DNA from: Clostridia bacterium | GTDB lineage: Bacteria; Bacillota_A; Clostridia; Oscillospirales; CAG-272 | Reading direction: 5' to 3' | Length of the DNA stretch: 5,993 nucleotides | NCBI GenBank assembly: GCA_017501175.1 | Contig: JAFVXK010000022.1 | Span: 1 to 5,993 of the forward strand | Part shown: one piece after another, positions 1 to 4,606 of the stretch | How the letters are laid out: every line of letters begins with the position of its first letter | How positions within the stretch are numbered: the first letter of the stretch is position 1 | Notes under the pieces: generated by a model | What the model saw: only the letters and a program-made list of their open reading frames with translations | Databases searched by the model: none | Told to the model about the DNA's origin: nothing | Made by a program: the position numbers and the translations under genes

Positions 1-124
1 CTGCTACTGCTACGGGAGCTGCGGATACGCCGAACTCCTCCTCAAGAGCCTTAACGAGATCAGCGAGTTCAAGAATGGTAAGACCTTTAACAAGGTCAAG
101 AATCTGAGTGGACTTTTCGTTCAT
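1..124 (-). CDS. rplL: Ribosomal protein L7/L12 (partial, N-terminal part)
   Basis: The first 41 codons of the ribosomal stalk protein L7/L12 are present; the rest lies beyond the left edge. The visible protein begins [20 protein letters not shown] and continues through a [26 protein letters not shown] stretch. That is the N-terminal dimerisation and L10-binding helix pair followed by the start of the Ala/Val-rich flexible hinge. In the family this part anchors L12 dimers to the C-terminal helix of L10, while the missing C-terminal domain recruits translation factors. The ATG start at 124-122 is supported by a GGAGG at 138-134, nine bases upstream. The gene follows rplJ with a 55-base gap and no terminator between them, so the two are co-transcribed. 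Identification is firm from the family signature. Confidence 0.95.
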   Translation of the reverse strand, partial: MNEKSTQILDLVKGLTILELADLVKALEEEFGVSAAPVAVA

Positions 125-179
125 TTTTAGTTTCCTCCAATTAAATTCAAATTTTATTTAGTAGTTAGTTATGCAGAAA

Positions 180-710
180 TTAAGCCTCTGCGGGAGCTTC
201 GGCAGCCTCTTCGCCGCCATTTTCCTTGTCGATCTTCGCCTGAAGAACGTAAGCAAAGCTGTAAAGAGAAGACATAAGGCTGCCCATCATCTTGCCAATG
301 AGAACTTCCTTCGAGGGAGTTGCTGCAAGAGACTCAACGCCTGCCGCATCAAGAATACCGCCGTCAACGAAGCCCGCCTTAATCTCGAAGCAGTCAATCT
401 TGTCTGCGAATTCCTTCATAATCTTAGCGGGAGCGATGGGATCGTCCTGGCTGATTGCGATAGCAGTCATGCCCGAAAGATACTGCTTCATGTCGCCGTA
501 GCCTGCGATGTCGCATGCTCTGCCGGTGAGAGTATTCTTCATAACGGTATACTCTACGCCTGCCTTACGAAGCGCATTACGAAGCTCGGTGTCCTCGGAT
601 ACCTTGATACCCTCGTACTTAACGAGTACGCCTGCCGCAGCCGACTGAATCTTAGCGGCAAGTGATTCTACGACTTGCTTCTTTTCTTCAAGAATCTTAT
701 TACTTGGCAT
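180..710 (-). CDS. rplJ: 50S ribosomal protein L10
   Basis: L10 forms the base of the ribosomal stalk: its N-terminal domain binds 23S rRNA and its C-terminal helix carries L12 dimers. The protein is 176 residues, normal for Firmicutes L10. It starts MPSNKILEEKKQVVESLAAK, contains the family core with YTVMKNTLTGRA near residues 54-65 and an EIKAGFVDGG-type segment near 109-118, and ends in a helix (SSLYSFAYVLQAKIDKENG) followed by an Ala/Glu-rich tail. The ATG at 710-708 has a strong GGAGGTG ribosome binding site at 722-716. Upstream are an attenuator leader and a consensus promoter, consistent with autogenous control by free L10(L12) complex. The usual upstream partners rplK-rplA are absent here; mgtE occupies that position. 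Confidence 0.97.
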   Translation of the reverse strand: MPSNKILEEKKQVVESLAAKIQSAAAGVLVKYEGIKVSEDTELRNALRKAGVEYTVMKNTLTGRACDIAGYGDMKQYLSGMTAIAISQDDPIAPAKIMKEFADKIDCFEIKAGFVDGGILDAAGVESLAATPSKEVLIGKMMGSLMSSLYSFAYVLQAKIDKENGGEEAAEAPAEA

Positions 711-732
711 TGTTCCACCTCCATAAAAAATT

Positions 733-775
733 AAAAAAATCCTTTCCGTAAAGACGCAGCTTCACCGAGAAAGGA
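733..775 (-). terminator. Attenuator (intrinsic terminator) in the rplJ leader
   Basis: On the minus strand, UCCUUUC (775... side, plus-strand 769-775) pairs with GAAAGGA (plus-strand 740-746). An inner stem GUGAAG/CUUUAC closes a CUGCGU loop, and a run of seven U follows (733-739). One inner pair is a G-U wobble in the minus-strand RNA only, which supports the minus orientation. It lies between the L10-binding leader and the rplJ ribosome binding site, so it would stop transcription before rplJ. A competing antiterminator is described in the leader entry. Confidence 0.85.
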
Positions 776-857
776 CAAACATACAAAAAGTATTCGTTTA
801 TCGTCACCTCGGCAGGAAAGCATACGCTTTTACCGGAACCTGCTGTCTTAGGATACC
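764..857 (-). promoter_or_regulatory. L10 leader (ribosomal protein autoregulatory RNA)
   Basis: This is the 5' leader of the rplJ-rplL transcript. The minus strand carries the hallmark CCUAAGACAGCAGG ... CCUGCCGAGG arrangement of Firmicutes L10 leaders. GCAGG (843-839) pairs with CCUGC (816-812), with an inner hairpin AAAGC-GUAU-GCUUU at 830-817. Downstream, a second long hairpin can form: CCGAG (812-808) with CUCGG (769-765), GAC (805-803) with GUC (776-774), AAAC (799-796) with GUUU (780-777), and AUAC with GUAU. That hairpin uses bases needed by the L10-binding stem (CCUGCCGAGG) and overlaps the 5' half of the terminator, so it is a good antiterminator. The expected logic from the family is that free L10 stabilises the binding stem, frees the terminator and lowers rplJL expression. 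Confidence 0.9.
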
Positions 858-863
858 TGTGGT

Positions 864-892
864 ATTATACTACACCAAAACCCGTTTGTCAA
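864..892 (-). promoter_or_regulatory. SigA-type promoter of rplJ-rplL
   Basis: The minus strand reads TTGACA (892-887), a 17-base spacer, then TATAAT (869-864). This is a full match to the vegetative consensus in both hexamers and spacing. Predicted transcription start is about 857, which gives a leader of roughly 147 nt before the rplJ start codon. A full-consensus promoter fits the high demand for stalk proteins and shows that rplJL need not depend on upstream genes. Confidence 0.92.
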
Positions 893-943
893 TACTTTTT
901 TCGAAAAAAACTTGATTTTTTGCATTTTTCTTAAAACAGACGG

Positions 944-971
944 TTGCCTCGCGGTATTTGCCGCGAGGCAA
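944..971 (-). terminator. Hairpin terminator after mgtE
   Basis: A perfect 11-bp inverted repeat, TTGCCTCGCGG/CCGCGAGGCAA with a six-base loop, begins three bases beyond the mgtE stop codon. On the minus strand it is followed by CCGTCTGTTTT, so the U-run is offset by several bases. The plus strand has TTTTT immediately after the stem, but no plus-strand gene ends here. It most likely ends the mgtE transcript and separates it from the rplJ promoter; termination efficiency from the minus side is uncertain. Confidence 0.65.
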
Positions 972-974
972 TTT

Positions 975-2372
975 TTATACCAATCCTACGAGCGACGCCG
1001 AAATTGCAAAATACAAAACGAGTGCTACGGCGTCAACGAGCGTCGTGATAAAGGGCGACGCCATAACCGCGGGGTCAAGTCCTATACTCTTTGCGGCTAT
1101 CGGCAAAACGCAGCCGATTATTTTGGCGAGTAAGACTGTAACGGCAAGTGAGAGCGCTACCGCGAGCGCCACGTAGAGTGTAACCTCGGGGTTTTGCATC
1201 AATAGTCTGTCAACTAAAAGCACCTTGACGAAGGCTACAGCGCCGAGAGCTGTGCCGCACAAAACTCCTACGAGTGCTTCCTTTAGTATTATAGGTAAAA
1301 TCCGCCCGCGGCCAATCTCTCCGAGTGATATGCTTCGTATTACTGTAACGGACGCCTGACCGCCGGAGTTTCCGCCCGTGTCCATAAGCATCGGCACGAA
1401 AAGAACAAGAACGGTGGGGAGTAACGCTTCAAATCGGTTAAGTATAGTGCTTGAAAGGGTTGCCGACACCATAAGAAGAAGCAACCACGGAATACGCGAA
1501 AGAAACAGCGAGATAGGAGATGCCTTCGTATAGGGAGTTTCGCTGGGGGTGACTGCCGCCATTTTTGCGAAGTCCTCCTCGCGCTCCTCGCGCAGTACCG
1601 TCATAGCGTCGTCAACCGTCACGATACCGACTAGTCTGTCCTCTTTATCTACGACAGGCAGTGCTATGAAGCCGTAGCGCGAGAACTTTTCCGCCGCATA
1701 CTCTCTGTCGTCGGTGGTTTTGACCGATATAACGCTTTCTTCCATTATATCGGAAATTCTGGTTTCAGGGTCTGATGTCAGCAGCTTTTTCGCAGTTACA
1801 ACTCCTATTAAGCGGCGTGTCCTGTCGGTAACGTACGAGGTGTATATCGTTTCCTTATCAAGAGCCACACGGCGTATGCGAACAAGCGCCTCGTTTACCG
1901 TAATATCGGGCGAAAGGCGCATATACTCAGTGGTCATTATAGCTCCGACGGAATCCTTCGGGTACTGTAAAATTCTGTTAATGATGTCCCTGTCTTCCTT
2001 AGATGACGTCCTGAGAATACGCTTAACCATAGCGGCAGGCATCTCCTCCACCAAATCAACCGTATCGTCAATATAAAGCTCGGAGAGTAGCTCGGAGAGC
2101 TCTCTGTCCGTAAACGACTCCGCGAGCGAGCGCTTCAGCTCAGGCGGCATCTCAACGAAGCACTCCGCCGCATTCTCCTTTGAAAGAAGTCTGTAAAAAA
2201 TAGGGCGCAGGCTTGGCTCTGTAAGCTCAAATACAAGCGCCAAATCCGGCGGCGCAAGAGCGTCGCTCTCACGGCGAAAATCGGCAAAACGCTTGTTTTC
2301 AAGCAACGCCGAAAGGGCAGACGCCGCTTCCCGTGCGTCTGCCTCGGTTAAAAATTCTCTGCTGTTTATCAT
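975..2372 (-). CDS. mgtE: MgtE-family magnesium transporter
   Basis: This is a 465-residue inner-membrane Mg2+ channel/transporter of the MgtE (SLC41-like) family, close to the usual length of about 450. The domain order is classical: an acidic helical MgtE_N domain (about residues 1-125), a pair of CBS domains (about 130-250; YTSYVTDRTRRLIGVVTAKK and FIALPVVDKEDRLVGIVTVDD are the strand cores), a plug-like linker, then five membrane helices from about residue 290. The pore signature PMLMDTGGNSGGQ is in the second helix, and GLDPAVMASPFITTLVDA is in the last. Asp447, 18 residues from the C-terminus, sits where the pore aspartate of Thermus MgtE is placed. In the family the cytosolic domains bind Mg2+ and close the channel. 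The start is set at ATG 2372-2370 because GGGAGGGAGG lies just upstream; an in-frame TTG at 2393 would place that Shine-Dalgarno inside the gene. It has its own promoter and an unusual long leader. Confidence 0.96.
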   Translation of the reverse strand: MINSREFLTEADAREAASALSALLENKRFADFRRESDALAPPDLALVFELTEPSLRPIFYRLLSKENAAECFVEMPPELKRSLAESFTDRELSELLSELYIDDTVDLVEEMPAAMVKRILRTSSKEDRDIINRILQYPKDSVGAIMTTEYMRLSPDITVNEALVRIRRVALDKETIYTSYVTDRTRRLIGVVTAKKLLTSDPETRISDIMEESVISVKTTDDREYAAEKFSRYGFIALPVVDKEDRLVGIVTVDDAMTVLREEREEDFAKMAAVTPSETPYTKASPISLFLSRIPWLLLLMVSATLSSTILNRFEALLPTVLVLFVPMLMDTGGNSGGQASVTVIRSISLGEIGRGRILPIILKEALVGVLCGTALGAVAFVKVLLVDRLLMQNPEVTLYVALAVALSLAVTVLLAKIIGCVLPIAAKSIGLDPAVMASPFITTLVDAVALVLYFAISASLVGLV

Positions 2373-2562
2373 AACTGCCTCCCTCCCGCACAAAGCGAGA
2401 GGACGCAGCTCTCCGTCAATGCCGAGTTAGGCGTGGAAAAGCTACGGCAAGACCCTCGCCGCACGAGCTTATTTTAATACTAAGCTTACTGTGTGAACTG
2501 CAACTGTCGCTTGTCATAAAACTGCCGCACCTTTCCTTAATGTTTCCAAATTTGGATTTTCT
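2373..2562 (-). promoter_or_regulatory. Long structured 5' leader of mgtE, candidate regulatory RNA
   Basis: About 190 nt separate the predicted mgtE transcription start from its ATG, with no open frame worth calling. Hand pairing of the minus-strand RNA gives a long-range stem: GGAAAG-GUG-CGGCA (2536-2523) with UGCCG-UAG-CUUUUCC (2449-2435). It encloses a hairpin AGCUUA/UAAGCU (2486-2481 with 2471-2466, nine-base loop) and a small GCGA/UUGC hairpin (2510-2500). Next to the gene, CCUCUCGC (2402-2395) pairs with GCGGGAGG (2389-2382), covering the front of the Shine-Dalgarno. A competing hairpin, GAGAG/CUCUC (2413-2409 with 2401-2397), would release it. mgtE genes are often controlled by the Mg2+ M-box, but the conserved M-box core is not seen here. 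No U-run terminator is present, so control, if any, would act on translation or mRNA stability. The function is inferred. Confidence 0.5.
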
Positions 2563-2568
2563 ACGCCT

Positions 2569-2597
2569 ATTTTACACTACTAAAATTAAAATGTCAA
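2569..2597 (-). promoter_or_regulatory. SigA-type promoter of mgtE, overlapping the murC stop codon
   Basis: The minus strand shows TTGACA (2597-2592), a 17-base spacer and TAAAAT (2574-2569), one base off consensus overall. The -35 hexamer contains the murC TGA stop codon (2596-2594). Predicted transcription start is about 2562. No terminator separates murC from this promoter, so some read-through from murC into mgtE is possible. Confidence 0.85.
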
Positions 2598-3964
2598 GTC
2601 TTTTTATCGAGAAGAATATTCATAAGCTCGTATAAATCTCCAGCCCCCATTAAAACGATGCTGTCAGAGCTCACAGCGCGCAAAATCTCGGCTGCTCGCC
2701 GCGGTGTTTCCGCATATTCCGCGCGCTCTCCTATCGCCTCTGCAAGACGGCGAGAATTTATGCCCTCAATCGCCTCTTCTCTGGCGGCAAATACGTCGGT
2801 GAGGATTACTCGGTCAGCCGTAGAGAGCGCCGAAACGAACCCGTCCCACAGACTTTTGGTACGTGTATACGTATGCGGGCAAAATACTACCGTAACGCGC
2901 TCACTGCCTGAGGCTCTAACCGCAGATATTCCCGCAAATATTTCGCTCGGGTGGTGGGCGTAATCGTAAAAAACGGCTGCGCCTGAAAGCTCCCCGATTT
3001 TCTCAAGCCGACGCCTGAGCCCCCGGAACGAAGCTATTCCGCGCTCTATTTCCTCGTTGCTCACTCCAAGCTCCGAGGCTACGGCTATTGCGCCTACCGC
3101 ATTCTGCACGTTAAAGCACCCCATAACCCCAAGTGTAAATGCACCGAACCGTTTGCCGTGCTTATATACGGTAAAGTGAGTTGAAGAGCCAAGACCGTCT
3201 ATCTCGTATCGGTAATCAGCACCGGGCGTAACACCGAAGCTCACCGCCCTTCCCTCTATCTTACGCGAAATCTGTGCAAGATTTTCGTCGTCGGCATTGT
3301 AAACGGTGAGCTGCGCCGACGATGCATAGCGAAGAAACGACGAAGAAAGCGCGTCGATATCACGAAAATAATCGGTATGGTCAAGCTCAAGATTTAAAAG
3401 CAGAGCAACCGTCGGGCGCGTTGCTAAAAAGGCGTCCTTATATTCACACGCCTCGTAAACCGCAACAGCATCGCTCCCCGAAATGCAGCTCCCCCCGTCC
3501 TTAAGCTCTGCGCCGCATATTACGGTTGGCGAAAGCACCGAAAGCACATTGCCAAGCATCGCGGTTGTAGTACTCTTGCCGTGAGTTCCCGCAACCCCTA
3601 TCGAAACTCTATGCTCCGACACCAAAGCTCCAAGCAGCTCCGGACGGCTGACCGTCGGTATCCCCGCCTCGCGCGCGGCTGTAAGCTCGGGGTTATCCTT
3701 CGGTACGGCAAGCGAATAAACTGCAAGGTCACAGCCTGCCGCCTGCTCGGCTCTGTGTCCCCTGTAAAACGTTATTCTCTCATCGTCAATGTGTCGGCTT
3801 GACGCAACGTCGCTTCCGCTGACGGTGTAGCCTCGCTCTGCCAAAAGAAGCGCAAGAGGCATCATTCCCGCGCCGAGAATTCCTACAAAATGTATTTTTG
3901 CATCTCCCTTTTTCAGCACCTCTCCCGTACGCCCGCACACGCGCTGAGCTCCATTTTCCGACAT
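2594..3964 (-). CDS. murC: UDP-N-acetylmuramate--L-alanine ligase
   Basis: MurC is the cytosolic ATP-dependent ligase that adds L-alanine to UDP-MurNAc, the first amino acid of the peptidoglycan stem peptide. The 456-residue protein has all three Mur ligase domains. The N-terminal Rossmann-like UDP-binding fold contains HFVGILGAGM (about residues 25-34). The central ATPase domain has the P-loop GTHGKST (126-132), EACEYKDAFL (171-180) and ELDHTDYF (193-200). The FNVQNAVGA segment is near 284 and RGLRRRLEKIGE near 314. The C-terminal domain has the MurC-typical YDYAHHPSE (333-341) and PHTYTRT (363-369). These last motifs separate MurC from MurD/E/F. About 24 residues precede the first strand, longer than in Bacillus MurC, but the ATG at 3964-3962 has a good GAGGAG site and no better internal start was found. 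It is divergent from spoVG, and its stop codon is shared with the mgtE -35 box. Confidence 0.97.
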   Translation of the reverse strand: MSENGAQRVCGRTGEVLKKGDAKIHFVGILGAGMMPLALLLAERGYTVSGSDVASSRHIDDERITFYRGHRAEQAAGCDLAVYSLAVPKDNPELTAAREAGIPTVSRPELLGALVSEHRVSIGVAGTHGKSTTTAMLGNVLSVLSPTVICGAELKDGGSCISGSDAVAVYEACEYKDAFLATRPTVALLLNLELDHTDYFRDIDALSSSFLRYASSAQLTVYNADDENLAQISRKIEGRAVSFGVTPGADYRYEIDGLGSSTHFTVYKHGKRFGAFTLGVMGCFNVQNAVGAIAVASELGVSNEEIERGIASFRGLRRRLEKIGELSGAAVFYDYAHHPSEIFAGISAVRASGSERVTVVFCPHTYTRTKSLWDGFVSALSTADRVILTDVFAAREEAIEGINSRRLAEAIGERAEYAETPRRAAEILRAVSSDSIVLMGAGDLYELMNILLDKKT

Positions 3965-4015
3965 AGTCCTTCTCCTCTCGATAAAAACGGATTTTTTTCT
4001 GTTTTTCGTTCAAAG

Positions 4016-4044
4016 ATTATATACAGAAAGTTTAAAAAAACATT
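4016..4044 (-). promoter_or_regulatory. Possible promoter of murC
   Basis: The minus strand has TATAAT at 4021-4016. At a 17-base spacing the -35 region is AATGTT, which is not a convincing match, and the spacer is A/T-rich. The implied start near 4009 would leave an untranslated region of about 45 bases, and murC needs a promoter here because it diverges from spoVG. The -10 is good; the -35 is poor. Confidence 0.4.
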
Positions 4045-4053
4045 TTTCATTCG

Positions 4054-4084
4054 TTGAATATTATCCACATTCTTACTGTATAAT
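4054..4084 (+). promoter_or_regulatory. Possible promoter of spoVG
   Basis: TTGAAT (4054-4059) and a perfect TATAAT (4079-4084) are separated by 19 bases, which is longer than ideal. The predicted start near 4091 gives a 5' untranslated region of about 97 bases. A DnaA-box 9-mer lies within the spacer. No SigH-type promoter (AGGA-type -35 with GAAT -10), as used by Bacillus subtilis spoVG, was found in this stretch. Confidence 0.5.
4061..4069 (+). promoter_or_regulatory. Perfect DnaA-box 9-mer in the murC-spoVG intergenic region
   Basis: TTATCCACA matches the strong DnaA-box consensus exactly. It is a single copy between the -35 and -10 of the putative spoVG promoter and upstream of murC. 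No cluster of boxes or AT-rich unwinding element typical of an origin accompanies it. A chance match to a given 9-mer in a window this size, both strands counted, is expected roughly once in twenty windows, so its function is uncertain. Confidence 0.4.
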
Positions 4085-4187
4085 ATAGTCGTTCGCAGCC
4101 GACGGAAAAAGAGCAGCCGCGAGCATTGTTATTACAATATATGTGTAATTCAAAAAAAATTTACTGCGTCGGAAAGGAAACAAGGTT

Positions 4188-4499
4188 ATGCAGATTACAG
4201 ACATCAAAATCAGAAAATTTTTTGACGAGGGGCCTATGAAGGCTATCGTATCCGTCACATTTGACGATTGCCTCGCCGTTCATGACATCAAGGTTATCTA
4301 CGCAAGAGAAAGATATTTCATAGTTATGCCCTCGCGCAAAAATCCCGACGGAAGCTACCGTGACATCGTGCACCCGATAAACTCGGATTTCAGAGCAGAA
4401 ATAGAGCGCTCTGTAATAGATGCATACCACGTTCAGCTCGTTGCGGCAGAGCACGACGGCGAGTACGAGCACAGCTCCGAAGCATCCATAGTCATTTAG
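4188..4499 (+). CDS. spoVG: SpoVG-family nucleic-acid-binding regulator
   Basis: SpoVG is a small cytosolic protein that binds RNA and DNA and affects septation, sporulation, envelope synthesis and stress traits in Firmicutes. The 103-residue protein starts [20 protein letters not shown] and carries the family core [39 protein letters not shown] and [14 protein letters not shown]. That is the complete single domain, with a slightly longer acidic C-terminal tail than the Bacillus protein (about 97 residues). The ATG at 4188 follows GGAAAGGAAACAAGG; the AAAGGA part gives usable spacing. It is transcribed away from murC and ends before its own strong terminator, so it is probably monocistronic. 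The call is firm by motif. Confidence 0.95.
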   Translation: MQITDIKIRKFFDEGPMKAIVSVTFDDCLAVHDIKVIYARERYFIVMPSRKNPDGSYRDIVHPINSDFRAEIERSVIDAYHVQLVAAEHDGEYEHSSEASIVI

Positions 4500-4521
4500 T
4501 CAGGGAACAAGTCCTCGACAA

Positions 4522-4539
4522 TGTAAACAATCATTTACA
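4522..4539. repeat. Inverted repeat downstream of spoVG
   Basis: TGTAAA and TTTACA are separated by six bases, between the spoVG stop and its terminator. It resembles a small protein-binding site or a weak mRNA hairpin. It does not match the Rex or CcpA consensus closely enough to assign. Confidence 0.3.
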
Positions 4540-4540
4540 A

Positions 4541-4580
4541 AACGTCTCCGCTTTCGCTCGTACGGAGACGCTTTGTTTTT
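4541..4580 (+). terminator. Intrinsic terminator of spoVG
   Basis: CGTCTCCG (4543-4550) pairs perfectly with CGGAGACG (4563-4570) around a 12-base loop, followed by CTTTGTTTTT. The 8-bp GC-rich stem plus T-run is a standard intrinsic terminator. The csaB-like gene starts 26 bases beyond, so that gene depends either on read-through or on a promoter not recognised here. Confidence 0.85.
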
Positions 4581-4606
4581 CTATATCAAATCTTTAAGAG
4601 GTCAAA

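Noticed and set aside
171..665. Long plus-strand open frame opposite rplJ
   Set aside because: It is a shadow of rplJ on the other strand, with no family resemblance or ribosome binding site.
2373..2393. Upstream in-frame TTG start for MgtE (seven extra residues, MCGREAV)
   Set aside because: The extension is encoded by the Shine-Dalgarno GGGAGGGAGG itself; the ATG at 2372 has ideal spacing from it.
2434..2568. 12-base pairing AGGCGTAGAAAA with TTTTCCACGCCT in the mgtE leader
   Set aside because: It is a good match with one mismatch, but the AGGCGT half lies upstream of the predicted transcription start (about 2562), so most of it would not be in the RNA unless transcription starts earlier or reads through from murC.
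2373..2590. M-box (ykoK) Mg2+ riboswitch before mgtE
   Set aside because: The conserved GGUGAGGCUCCU and GACGCCAAUGGGUCAACAG-type cores were looked for on the minus strand and not found; a covariance-model search would settle it.
4085..4187. SigH promoter for spoVG as in Bacillus subtilis
   Set aside because: No AGGA-type -35 with GAAT -10 at the right spacing was found.
3965..4187. Replication origin, because of the DnaA box
   Set aside because: Only one box is present, without clustering or an extended AT-rich unwinding region, and no dnaA/dnaN genes are nearby.
4161..4472. Minus-strand open frame opposite spoVG
   Set aside because: It is antisense to a clear SpoVG coding frame and has no recognisable protein features.
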